Shown one piece after another: positions 7,395-15,181 of a stretch of 64,000 bases of DNA. This stretch comes from Pirellulales bacterium. Its GTDB lineage: Bacteria > Planctomycetota > Planctomycetia > Pirellulales > Lacipirellulaceae. The notes beneath the pieces were generated by a model. That model had not been told where the DNA came from. It made no database searches and saw only the letters and a program-made list of their open reading frames with translations. Positions within the stretch are counted from its first letter, which is position 1, and the number at the start of each line of letters is the position of its first letter. The position numbers were made by a program, and so were the translations under genes. The stretch lies in the NCBI GenBank assembly GCA_022841705.1, contig JALHQZ010000002.1:1364001-1428000 (forward strand), given 5' to 3'.

Positions 7395-9284
7395 ATGAAG
7401 ATCTACTACAACAACATCATCGATACCGATCGGCACGTCGTCGAAGTCACCGGCGACCGCGTGCGGATTGGGCGGGCGAAAGCGAACGACATCGTGCTCG
7501 AAAGCCCGTTCGTCGCGGAAGAAGCGGCCGTGCTCGAACGGCGCAGCGGGGGCTGGGAAGTCATCGCCCTTGGGATGAACGGTCTGCGCGTCGGTGACGA
7601 CCAACTCTACAGCGGCGACCGGCTCGCGCTCCGTACAAGTTGTTCGCTCTCGCTCTTTCCCTTCTCACTCACGCTCGATCTTCCGTCGCTAGCTCAAACA
7701 ACGCGGGAAGCAGAACGAGCGGCGCTCGATGAGCAGATGTCGCAGCTTGTGCATGATCTGCATGTGGCGCTGCTCAAGAAGATGGACCTCACGGGTGAAG
7801 TCTCGAAGTCGCTGCTCTCCGATGACGAATATCTTCTGCGGTTCGAGAAAACGCTTGACACTCTGTCGCGAAGTCGGCCCGAGTTTCAGCAAGGCGCCGC
7901 GCCTTTAGTTACGCATCTCGCCGGGCAGGGTCTGCGCGATCGGCTGCTCGACCGCATTACGGCTGGCAAAGGCCGCTGTATGTTGGGCGAAGATCGGCAC
8001 TGGAGCCGCATCGTGTCGGCCGTACCGGAACGCGAGGCGGAAGTCGATTCCACCGCGCAGTATTTGCAGCAGCAAATTCTCGGCGCCGCGAAGGATGTTC
8101 CCCTCCCGACGCAGATCGAAGCGGTGGAACAAAAGTTCTGGCCCGCGTGGGACGCCATCGAAAGTCGGCTGCACGAAACGTTCAAACTCTACGCGGCGCT
8201 GCAGTATCTCAAGAAGGAACTCAAGGACATCGTCTTCGGTTACGGCCCGCTCGAGGACTTGTTGCGGCTGCCGAACGTTTCGGAAATCATGGTGGTCGAT
8301 CGCAACCACACCTATGTCGAGCGCGATGGTGTGCTGCAAAACTCGGGACGGCGATTTATTTCGGACTTGGTGATTGAAACGATCATCCAGCGGATCGTCG
8401 CGAATGTCGGCCGGCGGATCGACAAATCACAACCGCTGGTCGATGCGCGACTCGCCGATGGCAGCCGGGTGAACGCCGTGATCGCGCCGCTCGCCGTGAG
8501 TGGTCCAACGCTCACAATTCGTAAGTTCCCCGCCCGCAAACTGCTGATTGATGATCTCGTCGCGAAAGGCGCCCTACCGCGTACGGCGGCCGAGTTTTTG
8601 CGGGCCGCTGTTCTGGCACGAAAAAACATTCTCATCTCTGGCGGCACCGGCACCGGCAAGACAACGCTGCTCAATTGCCTCAGCGATTTCATTCCTGATC
8701 GCGAGCGGATCGTCACTGTCGAAGACACGGCCGAGTTGCAACTCGCGAAAGAACACGTCGTGCGGCTGGAAACCAAGAACGCGAACGTCGAGGGCGCTGG
8801 CGAGTACACCATTCGCGATCTCGTGAAGAACGCGCTGCGGATGCGGCCCGACCGAATTGTGGTGGGCGAATGCCGCGGGCCGGAGTCGCTCGACATGTTG
8901 CAGGCGATGAACACGGGCCACGATGGTTCGCTGACCACCATTCACGCCAACACGGCCCGCGACGTCACGCTGCGGCTGGAAGTGCTGGTGCAAATGGCGG
9001 CCGACCTGCCGGTGGAATCGATCCGGCAACAAATCGGCTCGGCGATCGACGTGATCGTGCAGCTCAAACGCCTCCATAATGGCCGCCGCGTAGTGAGCCA
9101 AATCACCGAGGTGCGCGGTGTGAACGAACGAACCGGCGAATTGGAACTCCGCGACCTGTTCATGCTCGACGACTCGAGCGAACACTCCGCCGATCTTTGC
9201 CCCACCGGCCGACTGCCAACGTTTATTGGCGAACTGCTCGACACGGGCAAGCTGGATTTAGGGACGTTTTACGGCGCGGCGTAG
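7395..9284 (+). CDS. cpaF: CpaF/TadA-type secretion ATPase with N-terminal FHA domain
   Basis: In this 629-residue protein, residues about 1-95 look like a forkhead-associated domain (VRIGRAKANDIVLESPFV), which in other proteins binds phosphothreonine. The rest is the CpaF/TadA hexameric ATPase that drives Tad/Flp pilus assembly at the inner membrane. Visible parts are the N2 domain (GPLEDLLRLPNVSEIMV), Walker A GGTGTGKTT at about residue 416, the Asp box VTVEDTAEL, and the Walker B/His-box stretch from RIVVGECRG to TTIHANTARD (about 485-520). Fusion of FHA to CpaF suggests control by Ser/Thr phosphorylation, which fits a kinase-rich planctomycete. TadB and TadC do not follow; the next gene is convergent, so the locus is split or incomplete here. 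Confidence 0.93.
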   Translation: MKIYYNNIIDTDRHVVEVTGDRVRIGRAKANDIVLESPFVAEEAAVLERRSGGWEVIALGMNGLRVGDDQLYSGDRLALRTSCSLSLFPFSLTLDLPSLAQTTREAERAALDEQMSQLVHDLHVALLKKMDLTGEVSKSLLSDDEYLLRFEKTLDTLSRSRPEFQQGAAPLVTHLAGQGLRDRLLDRITAGKGRCMLGEDRHWSRIVSAVPEREAEVDSTAQYLQQQILGAAKDVPLPTQIEAVEQKFWPAWDAIESRLHETFKLYAALQYLKKELKDIVFGYGPLEDLLRLPNVSEIMVVDRNHTYVERDGVLQNSGRRFISDLVIETIIQRIVANVGRRIDKSQPLVDARLADGSRVNAVIAPLAVSGPTLTIRKFPARKLLIDDLVAKGALPRTAAEFLRAAVLARKNILISGGTGTGKTTLLNCLSDFIPDRERIVTVEDTAELQLAKEHVVRLETKNANVEGAGEYTIRDLVKNALRMRPDRIVVGECRGPESLDMLQAMNTGHDGSLTTIHANTARDVTLRLEVLVQMAADLPVESIRQQIGSAIDVIVQLKRLHNGRRVVSQITEVRGVNERTGELELRDLFMLDDSSEHSADLCPTGRLPTFIGELLDTGKLDLGTFYGAA

Positions 9285-9309
9285 AGAGTAATGGTTGTCC
9301 ATTACATAT

Positions 9310-9424
9310 GTAGGGTGCGATGCAGCGTTAGCGGAATCGCACCAACGGCCGCAAGTGCTGTTCGCGCCTGGTCCTGAGGTCGAGCGATGGTGCGATTCCG
9401 GCTCGCGCCTGCATCGCACCCTAC
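9310..9424. repeat. REP/BIME-like inverted pair with GTAG heads
   Basis: Two inverted palindromic units face each other. The left begins GTAGGGTGCGATGCAGCG and closes with GGAATCGCACC. After a linker of about 45 bases the right unit begins GGTGCGATTCC and ends TGCATCGCACCCTAC. A GTAG head followed by a hairpin, arranged as an inverted pair, is the form of repetitive extragenic palindromes mobilised by RAYT transposases. It separates the convergent cpaF and phoB genes and could also act as a bidirectional transcription barrier. Confidence 0.65.
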
Positions 9425-9430
9425 GATTCT

Positions 9431-10147
9431 TCACGACACTTGCTCTTCTTGCCGTGCCCCCACGGGATCGCGGAACCGATACCCGATGCCGCGGACCGTC
9501 TCCACCAAGTCGGCATACGCTTCGAGCTTCTTGCGCAGTGCACGGATGTGAACGTCAATCGTCCGTTCGAGCACCAGCGAATCGCCGCCGAGGGCGGAGT
9601 CGATCAGTTCACTGCGCGAGAAGACCCGGCCCGGTTGACGGATCAATGCTTCGAGCAAACCAAACTCGCTCGGCGTGAGGTCGAGTGGCGTTTCGCCAGC
9701 GGTGACGCGGTGTCGGCCGCGGTCAACCAAAATGCCTTGACTCACCAAGACATCGCCGTTGTTTGCCGCGCCGGCGCGACGGCGGAGCAAGGCGCGGATG
9801 CGTTCGAGCAGCACCTTCACGCTGAACGGTTTGGTAACATAGTCGTCGGCGCCAACAGAAAAACCGGCGACTTGGTCGGTCTCTTCGGCTTTGGCGGTGA
9901 GCATGAGAATCAGAATCGAGCGCGTTACCGGATCGGCGCGCAGGCGACGGCAGATTTCGAGGCCATCGATGATCGGCAGCATCAGGTCGAGCACCATCAG
10001 GTCTGGCCCGCGCAGCCGCGCCTGGTTGAGACCATCTTGGCCCGTGGTCGCGACCACCGTGTCGAACTGCTCCTGCTTCAAGTTGTAGTCGAGCACATCG
10101 GCCAACGACCGATCATCTTCGACGATCAGCACGAGAGGTTTTGCCAT
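9431..10147 (-). CDS. phoB: PhoB-type response regulator
   Basis: This 238-residue OmpR/PhoB-family regulator has a receiver domain (residues 1-120) with the acidic pocket E10-D12, phosphoacceptor D54 (MVLDLMLP) and the conserved lysine K106 (YVTKPF). A winged-helix DNA-binding domain follows (about 135-230), with LTPSEFGLLEAL, RTIDVHIRALRKKL and VRGIGYRF. It is the last gene of the phoR-pst-phoU cluster on the - strand, about 5 kb from its likely partner kinase PhoR. This tail position is less common than a phoB-phoR pair. By family it binds 11-bp direct repeats (Pho boxes), and a matching set lies before pstS. The start codon is preceded by a C-rich heptamer array rather than a ribosome binding site. 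Confidence 0.92.
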   Translation of the reverse strand: MAKPLVLIVEDDRSLADVLDYNLKQEQFDTVVATTGQDGLNQARLRGPDLMVLDLMLPIIDGLEICRRLRADPVTRSILILMLTAKAEETDQVAGFSVGADDYVTKPFSVKVLLERIRALLRRRAGAANNGDVLVSQGILVDRGRHRVTAGETPLDLTPSEFGLLEALIRQPGRVFSRSELIDSALGGDSLVLERTIDVHIRALRKKLEAYADLVETVRGIGYRFRDPVGARQEEQVS

Positions 10148-10148
10148 G

Positions 10149-10275
10149 GGAGGGGGAGGTGGGATTCAGGATCTGGGATTTGGGGGATGAAGTGAAGATT
10201 GGTTTTAGGCTCGCTAACTTCTTGGGGATGTGTACTTTCTCCCAAATCCTAAGTCCCAATTCCCACATCCCCCTC
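10149..10275. repeat. Inverted heptamer arrays in phoU-phoB spacer
   Basis: The + strand shows GGGATTC AGGATCT-type words with a 7-bp step at 10161-10188. The partner TCCCAAA TCCTAAG-type words lie at 10239-10272. The first abuts the phoB start codon (C-rich when read in the coding direction) and the second the phoU stop codon. Together they form a long imperfect inverted repeat. Confidence 0.7.
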
Positions 10276-10953
10276 TTACTGCTGCGGGGTGCGCATGTCC
10301 TCGTGACGGTGGCGGGTGATGGCGCCTTCGACGAGGTACACCACGTCTTCGGCGATGTTGGTGGCGTGGTCGGCGATCCTTTCGATGTGGCGCGAGGCCG
10401 AAAACAAATGGAGCGCTGGTTCGATTTGCGCTGGGTTGAGCCGCACGGTGCGGCAGACCTCGTCGATCACCTGACGATTGAGCAGGTCCACATCATCATC
10501 TTGTTGGCAGACCCGCCTCGCGACAGCGACGTCGAGATCGACTAGCGCGTCAAGCGCGTCGCGGACCATTTCGATCGCCGTGTGCGCCATGCGCTCGACT
10601 CGTTCGGGAATCGCGAGTTCCAAATGTTCGGCAAGCGAGTCAGCCCGTTCGCCAATATTCACGGTGAGGTCGGCGATGCGCTCGAGATCGCTGTTAACTT
10701 TCAGCACCGTCGCCACGCGGCGGAGGTCGACGGCCACCGGCTGGTGCAGAGCTAGGATCTTCAGGCACTCTTCTTCGATCACCACTTCACGGCGGTTGAT
10801 CTGCGGCTCGTGGCGCATGAGGTCGGAGTGGACCCCCTTGCGCCGGTCGCACAATCCGCGGCAGGCGAGACGGATCATCTCCTCAACCAGCGCGCTTTGC
10901 GTGAGGATTTCCCGTTCGAGCGTATCGAGATCGCGTTCAAGGTGTTTTGACAT
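10276..10953 (-). CDS. phoU: Phosphate signalling complex protein PhoU
   Basis: This 225-residue all-helical protein has two PhoU repeats, each with the acidic E/DxxxD signature (LNSDLERIADLTVNIGERA and SRHIERIADHATNIAEDVVY are almost textbook). PhoU binds metal clusters and connects PstSCAB activity to PhoR, keeping the kinase quiet when phosphate is plentiful. The start is set at 10953 (MSKHLERDL), with AGGA seven bases upstream; the frame is open a further 14 codons that do not fit the family. It lies directly after pstB in the same transcription direction, as in most pst operons. Confidence 0.93.
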   Translation of the reverse strand: MSKHLERDLDTLEREILTQSALVEEMIRLACRGLCDRRKGVHSDLMRHEPQINRREVVIEEECLKILALHQPVAVDLRRVATVLKVNSDLERIADLTVNIGERADSLAEHLELAIPERVERMAHTAIEMVRDALDALVDLDVAVARRVCQQDDDVDLLNRQVIDEVCRTVRLNPAQIEPALHLFSASRHIERIADHATNIAEDVVYLVEGAITRHRHEDMRTPQQ

Positions 10954-11007
10954 GCGTGTTCCTAGTCGCCACGGCGCGTTCCACGCGCCCTTCAAATTGT
11001 GTGTTGG

Positions 11008-11042
11008 TTCATTCCTCCCCTCCCCCTTGTGGGAAGGGGAAC
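11008..11042. repeat. C/G-rich stem-loop between pstB and phoU
   Basis: CTCCCCTCCCCCTTGTGGG followed by AAGGGGA forms a short pyrimidine/purine hairpin, partly G-rich on one arm. It resembles the one before rpoA at 48443-48472. A structural or RNA-stability role is possible; no terminator T-tract is present. Confidence 0.4.
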
Positions 11043-11046
11043 TTCG

Positions 11047-11910
11047 TTATCCGAATCGCCCTGTGATGTAATCTTCGGTCTGTTTCTTCGCCGGTTTCGT
11101 GAACAGGGCGTTGGTCGAGCCGACTTCGATCAGGTGGCCTTGGAAGAAGAAGGCGGTTTGATCGGAGACGCGCGCGGCCTGCTGCATATTATGCGTAACG
11201 ATGACGATGGTGTAGCGATCCTTCAGTTCAAAGATGAGGTCTTCGATCCGCGCAGTGCTCGCTGGGTCAAGCGCCGAAGCGGGCTCGTCCATAAGTAGCA
11301 CTTCGGGGTCGGTTGCCAGGGCGCGGGCGATGCAGAGCCGTTGTTGCTGGCCGCCGGACAAAGCGAGCGCCGAATCGTGCAGGCGGTCCTTTACTTCTTC
11401 CCACAGGGCGGCGTGCTTCAGGCAGCGTTCAGTCAGCTCCATCAGCTTCGACTTGTCTCGTTCGCCCGCAATCTTGGGACCGTAGATGACGTTTTCGAGA
11501 ATCGACTTCGGGAACGGATTCGACTTTTGGAACACCATCCCCACGCGCTTGCGTAGTTCGACCACGTCGACCTTTGGGCCGCGGATACTGCGGCCATCAA
11601 GCAGAATCTCGCCGTCGAGGCGAGCGACATCAATCATGTCGTTCATCCGATTGAGGCACCGCAGAAACGTGCTCTTGCCGCAGCCGGAGGGGCCAATGAA
11701 CGCGGTGACGCACTGCTCGGGGATTTCGAGATTGATGCCGTGCAGTGCTTGTTTGTCGCCGTAGAAGAAATTGAGGTCCGTGACCGAAATCTTCGACTTC
11801 GCGCCCGCGAGTTCGTCGGCCGAGCGTAAGCCCGGATTGCTCTCGACCGTTGGCGGTCGTAGCTTCGGACGCTCTTCTTCAGTCGGCGGAGTGTTCATAA
11901 GGGGTGACAT
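11047..11910 (-). CDS. pstB: Phosphate ABC transporter ATP-binding protein PstB
   Basis: This ATPase subunit of the high-affinity phosphate importer has about 287 residues. Walker [10 protein letters not shown] is at residues 73-81, followed by the Q-loop region ([12 protein letters not shown]), signature LSGGQQQR, Walker B VLLMDEP and the switch histidine (IVTHNM). The core matches PstB closely. An N-terminal extension of about 40 residues ([16 protein letters not shown]) precedes the first beta strand. The frame is open to 11994, but that DNA is the hairpin at 11959-11994, so 11910 or 11898 (MNTPP) is more plausible. It sits between pstA and phoU. Confidence 0.95.
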   Translation of the reverse strand: MSPLMNTPPTEEERPKLRPPTVESNPGLRSADELAGAKSKISVTDLNFFYGDKQALHGINLEIPEQCVTAFIGPSGCGKSTFLRCLNRMNDMIDVARLDGEILLDGRSIRGPKVDVVELRKRVGMVFQKSNPFPKSILENVIYGPKIAGERDKSKLMELTERCLKHAALWEEVKDRLHDSALALSGGQQQRLCIARALATDPEVLLMDEPASALDPASTARIEDLIFELKDRYTIVIVTHNMQQAARVSDQTAFFFQGHLIEVGSTNALFTKPAKKQTEDYITGRFG

Positions 11911-11958
11911 GACTGGCACGTTCGCGTTTTCCTGATAGTGTTGAGCGTAGCACGTTGG

Positions 11959-11994
11959 GTGGCTGGGGTCGGCGCTTAAGCCGCCCCCAGCCAC
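11959..11994. repeat. Hairpin between pstA and pstB (GTGGCTGGGG family)
   Basis: GTGGCTGGGG at 11959-11968 pairs with CCCCAGCCAC at 11985-11994, and the inner TCGGCG/CCGC parts also pair imperfectly. The same words recur at 12901-12990 in the next spacer of the operon, so this is a repeated element rather than a unique attenuator. It may protect or punctuate the pst messenger RNA. Confidence 0.6.
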
Positions 11995-12014
11995 TCTTTT
12001 TCACTTAAATGCGG

Positions 12015-12878
12015 TTACCATTTGATTTTCTTACCCGAGCGGTAGCGCACATACACGGCGCCGGCGTTCATGAGGATCAGCACGGCGAGGAGCACAACGA
12101 TGGCAGCGGCGGCGAGGGCGTGGTACTCCGGTTGCGGGCGATCGCTCCAACTGTAAACCAACAGCGGCAATGCAGTGAACTCTTCCCCAGGCGTGCGCGG
12201 CACTTGCACGAAGAGCGCGGCGCCAACCGCCACCAGTGGCGCCGCTTCACCCAGCGCGCGAGAGATGGCGAGGATCACCCCCGTCATAATCCCCGGCAGC
12301 GCGGCGGGCAGCACTTGATGCCACACTGTTTGCCAGCGCGTGGCGCCGAGCGCATAGGAAGCTTGCCGCAACGTGCTCGGCACACTGCGGAGTGCTTCTT
12401 GCGCGGCGAGAATCACAATCGGCAGCACGACGAGCGACATGGTGAGCGCGCCCGCCATCACACTCTTACCCATCGCCATCCAGCGGACGAACAGGCCGAG
12501 GCCCAAAATGCCGTAGACGATGGACGGGACGCCGGCGAGGTTGGCGATGTTGAGCTGCACCCAGCGGCGCCAGCGCGTGTTGGGGGCGTACTCTTCCAGG
12601 TACACCGCCGCCGCCACGCCAACCGGCACGGCGATCACGCCGGTGAGCGCGATCAACCACAAGCTGCCGACGAGTCCTGCCGCTATGCCAGCGAGTTCCG
12701 GTTTGCGCGACTCAATATGCGTGAGGAAGTTCCAGTTCAAACTGCCGAGGCCCATGTAGAGAATGGCGCCAAGCAGCCCGACCAGCAGCGCCACGCAACT
12801 CGCCGTCGCCAGCGCGCAGAGCGCCGCAAAGATTGCGGACAATCGTTTGCGACGAGCGAGGTGGCGAGTGGAAGACAT
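12015..12878 (-). CDS. pstA: Phosphate ABC transporter permease PstA
   Basis: This 287-residue inner-membrane permease has about six hydrophobic helices and the binding-protein-dependent transport (MetI-like) domain. The cytoplasmic EAA-type loop that contacts PstB is visible around SYALGATRWQTVWHQVLPAALPGI. The motif LEEYAPNTRWRRWVQLNIANLAGVPSIVYG is characteristic of PstA. It pairs with PstC to form the phosphate channel. It lies between pstC and pstB with hairpin-bearing spacers on both sides. Confidence 0.93.
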   Translation of the reverse strand: MSSTRHLARRKRLSAIFAALCALATASCVALLVGLLGAILYMGLGSLNWNFLTHIESRKPELAGIAAGLVGSLWLIALTGVIAVPVGVAAAVYLEEYAPNTRWRRWVQLNIANLAGVPSIVYGILGLGLFVRWMAMGKSVMAGALTMSLVVLPIVILAAQEALRSVPSTLRQASYALGATRWQTVWHQVLPAALPGIMTGVILAISRALGEAAPLVAVGAALFVQVPRTPGEEFTALPLLVYSWSDRPQPEYHALAAAAIVVLLAVLILMNAGAVYVRYRSGKKIKW

Positions 12879-12900
12879 GGGGTTGAATTGTAGCTAAGGG

Positions 12901-12990
12901 GTGGCTGGGGTCGGCGCTAGCCGCCCCCCGCCGCGGGGGGGTCGCCTTGCACCACGGCTGGGGGCGGCTAACGCGCCGACCCCAGCCATC
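12901..12990. repeat. Large hairpin between pstC and pstA (GTGGCTGGGG family)
   Basis: GGCTGGGGTCGGCG (12903-12916) pairs with CGCCGACCCCAGCC (12974-12987). Inside, CTAGCCGCCCCC pairs with GGGGGCGGCTA, so most of the spacer can fold. It is a longer relative of 11959-11994. REP-like mobility, or a role in balancing subunit expression, are both possible. Confidence 0.65.
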
Positions 12991-12998
12991 CCTCCGGT

Positions 12999-13934
12999 CT
13001 ATTCATACTGCTCGCGCATGCGGCTTAAAATCCATTGGGCGATAATGTTCAGCACCATCGTCGTGGCAAAGAGGGCGAGGCCCACGGCGAAGATGGTGCT
13101 GTATTCAATCGTACCGGCAGGGGATTCGCCTTGGCGGACCTGTACGATGTACGCGGTCATCGTTTGGATGCTGCGCAAGGGATTGAGCGTGAGCGTGGGC
13201 GTTTGCCCGGCGGCTAAGGTGACCGCCATCGTTTCACCAATCGCGCGCGAAATGGCCAAGAGAAACGAAGCCATGATCCCGCTCAGCGCCGCCGGCACGA
13301 CCACGCGCACCGTGACATCGAACTTGGTGGCGCCGAGCGCGTAGGCCGCTTCTCGCAGCGAGCGTGGCACGCTCCGCAGCACATCCTCGCTGAGCGACAC
13401 GACCATCGGCAGCACCATGAAGCCCACGACGATCGCGGCGCTGGCGGCATTGAAAACGTCGGCGCTCGGGAAGATCCACCGCAAAAGGGGGGTCACGGTC
13501 ACCACCGCGATGAAGCCATACACCACCGACGGAATGCCCGCCAGGACTTCGAGGATGGGTTTCAAGATTTCGCGCACCACGGGTGAGGCGTATTCGCTGA
13601 GGTAAATCGCGGTGAGCAGGCCCAGTGGCAGCGCGACGATCGCGGCGCCGGCCGTCACCAGCAGCGTCCCAGTGAAGAGCGGCAGAATGCCAAACTCTTC
13701 GTTACGCGGCGACCATTTCGTACCGAACAAAAACTCGGTCAGCGAAACCGTGCGGAAAAACTGGAGCGCCTCGAAGAGCAGCACCACCACGATGCCGATC
13801 GTCACTAGGATCGACAGCACCGCCGCGCTCCAGAGCGCCCAGTGAATGAACGACTCCCACCGCTCGCGCGCGATATGCGCCGGCGTGCGATTTTCAGCGG
13901 TGAGCGTGGTGGTGGGCAAAGTGGGCAGTTTCAA
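12999..13934 (-). CDS. pstC: Phosphate ABC transporter permease PstC
   Basis: This 311-residue permease has an N-terminal cytoplasmic stretch, a first helix at about residues 30-58, and the MetI-like permease domain. The PstC-type segments [18 protein letters not shown] and [23 protein letters not shown] (the EAA loop) are visible, split here by the reading. It forms the inner-membrane channel together with PstA. It follows pstS by about 40 bases and precedes pstA in a single - strand operon. Confidence 0.93.
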   Translation of the reverse strand: MKLPTLPTTTLTAENRTPAHIARERWESFIHWALWSAAVLSILVTIGIVVVLLFEALQFFRTVSLTEFLFGTKWSPRNEEFGILPLFTGTLLVTAGAAIVALPLGLLTAIYLSEYASPVVREILKPILEVLAGIPSVVYGFIAVVTVTPLLRWIFPSADVFNAASAAIVVGFMVLPMVVSLSEDVLRSVPRSLREAAYALGATKFDVTVRVVVPAALSGIMASFLLAISRAIGETMAVTLAAGQTPTLTLNPLRSIQTMTAYIVQVRQGESPAGTIEYSTIFAVGLALFATTMVLNIIAQWILSRMREQYE

Positions 13935-13975
13935 TAGCCAGCGAGCCAGGCTCGCCGGATGCGTTGTCGGAACAC

Positions 13976-14899
13976 TTATTTCTTCAGGGCCGCCCCGAGC
14001 GTCTCTTTCGCCTTGGCGAGCTCGTCATCGGTCAGCGGTACGTAATCGACTTCTTCCGAGAGCTTTTGAGCATTATCAAGGTAGTACGTAATGAACTCGA
14101 CACCGGCCGGAGTGCCCAGCACACGGTTGTTAACGTAAATCAAGAGCGGTCGCGAAAGCGGCTTGTAGGCGCCGGAGCGAACTGTTTCAAGCGTCGGCTG
14201 CACAGCGGTTCCATCGCCGGGATCGATGCCAAGGAGCTTGAGCGAGTCCTTATTCTGTTCGTAGTACGACAGCCCAAAGTAACCAAGCGAGTACTTATCT
14301 TCCTTCACACCGGTGACCAGTGTGTTGTCGTTCGAACTCGGCATGTAATCGTCTCGGCACTCACGCTTCTTGCCCACGATCGCTTCGGTGAAGTAGTCGA
14401 AGGTCCCCGAGTCCGCGTCGGCGCCGTAGAGCTTGATCTTCTCGGCCGGCCATTCGGGATCGAGGTCCTTCCAGGTGTTGATCGCGCTGCCGGGGCGCCA
14501 TAATTCCTTGAGTTGTTCCACAGTGAGGGAATCACACCAATCATTGGCGGGGTTCACTACCACCGACAGGCCGTCGTACGCCACGGGGAGTTCGAGGTAC
14601 TCGATCTTCGCGTCCGCACACTTCTTGATTTCCGTCTCGTCAATCGGTCGCGAGGCGTTGCAGATATCGATCTCGCCGGCGCAGAACTGTTCCATGCCGC
14701 CGCTGGTGCCCGTTTGCCCGACGGTGATTCGCACGGCGCCGTGCTCAATGCCGAACTCTTCCGCCACCGCCTGCGAGATCGGGTAAACGGTGCTCGAACC
14801 ATCGATCTTGATGTCCGAAGTCCGCGCACCGCACCCGGTGAGCAAAACGAAACAGGGCGCGAGCAGCAACATCCAACCACAACGAACGGCAATCTTCAT
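13976..14899 (-). CDS. pstS: Phosphate-binding lipoprotein PstS
   Basis: This 307-residue substrate-binding protein has a signal peptide and lipobox LLTGC (lipidated cysteine at residue 23). The mature part shows PstS phosphate-loop signatures [28 protein letters not shown] and [11 protein letters not shown]. The start at 14899 is preceded by AAGG about six bases upstream. The frame is open back to 15013, but those codons cover the Pho-box region and have no signal-peptide character. It captures phosphate and delivers it to PstCA. It is the first gene of the pst operon and follows phoR in the same direction. Confidence 0.94.
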   Translation of the reverse strand: MKIAVRCGWMLLLAPCFVLLTGCGARTSDIKIDGSSTVYPISQAVAEEFGIEHGAVRITVGQTGTSGGMEQFCAGEIDICNASRPIDETEIKKCADAKIEYLELPVAYDGLSVVVNPANDWCDSLTVEQLKELWRPGSAINTWKDLDPEWPAEKIKLYGADADSGTFDYFTEAIVGKKRECRDDYMPSSNDNTLVTGVKEDKYSLGYFGLSYYEQNKDSLKLLGIDPGDGTAVQPTLETVRSGAYKPLSRPLLIYVNNRVLGTPAGVEFITYYLDNAQKLSEEVDYVPLTDDELAKAKETLGAALKK

Positions 14900-14958
14900 G
14901 CGAGACCTTATCCGAGGGATCACAAAACTGGGAAAATGGGCAGCTCCAAAGTCCCCTG

Positions 14959-14991
14959 AGCGTAGACAGCGAATGTGAAGATAATGTGAAG
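14959..14991 (-). promoter_or_regulatory. Pho-box-like 11-bp direct repeats before pstS
   Basis: Read on the - strand, three contiguous 11-bp units occur: CTTCACATTAT (14981-14991), CTTCACATTCG (14970-14980) and CTGTCTACGCT (14959-14969). They lie 60-92 bases before the pstS start. The classical PhoB box is tandem 11-bp repeats beginning CTGTCA, so spacing and the CTnTCw-like start fit. The sites are presumably bound by the PhoB encoded downstream. Confidence 0.65.
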
Positions 14992-15181
14992 AAACGGTTA
15001 ACGACTTCGGCATCCACAGGGGCCCGAAACTCAGTCAAAACGCAGCTTGCCTAAGATTTCTCCTCAATAACGCACTGGATTAGCCGTTTTGTGGCAATGT
15101 GGCGCCTGTGGCAAATGTCCTGCGTCGTTTGTAGCCCCTTTCTTGTAGCCACCCACCGAATGGGGGGACCGTTGCCTCGCG

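Noticed and set aside
11911..11994. Upstream extension of pstB
   Set aside because: It consists of the GTGGCTGGGG-family hairpin, which recurs in the neighbouring spacer and is not coding there.
12009..12893. + strand frame opposite pstA
   Set aside because: It is a shadow of a clear PstA permease, His/Arg-rich and without hydrophobic or catalytic features.
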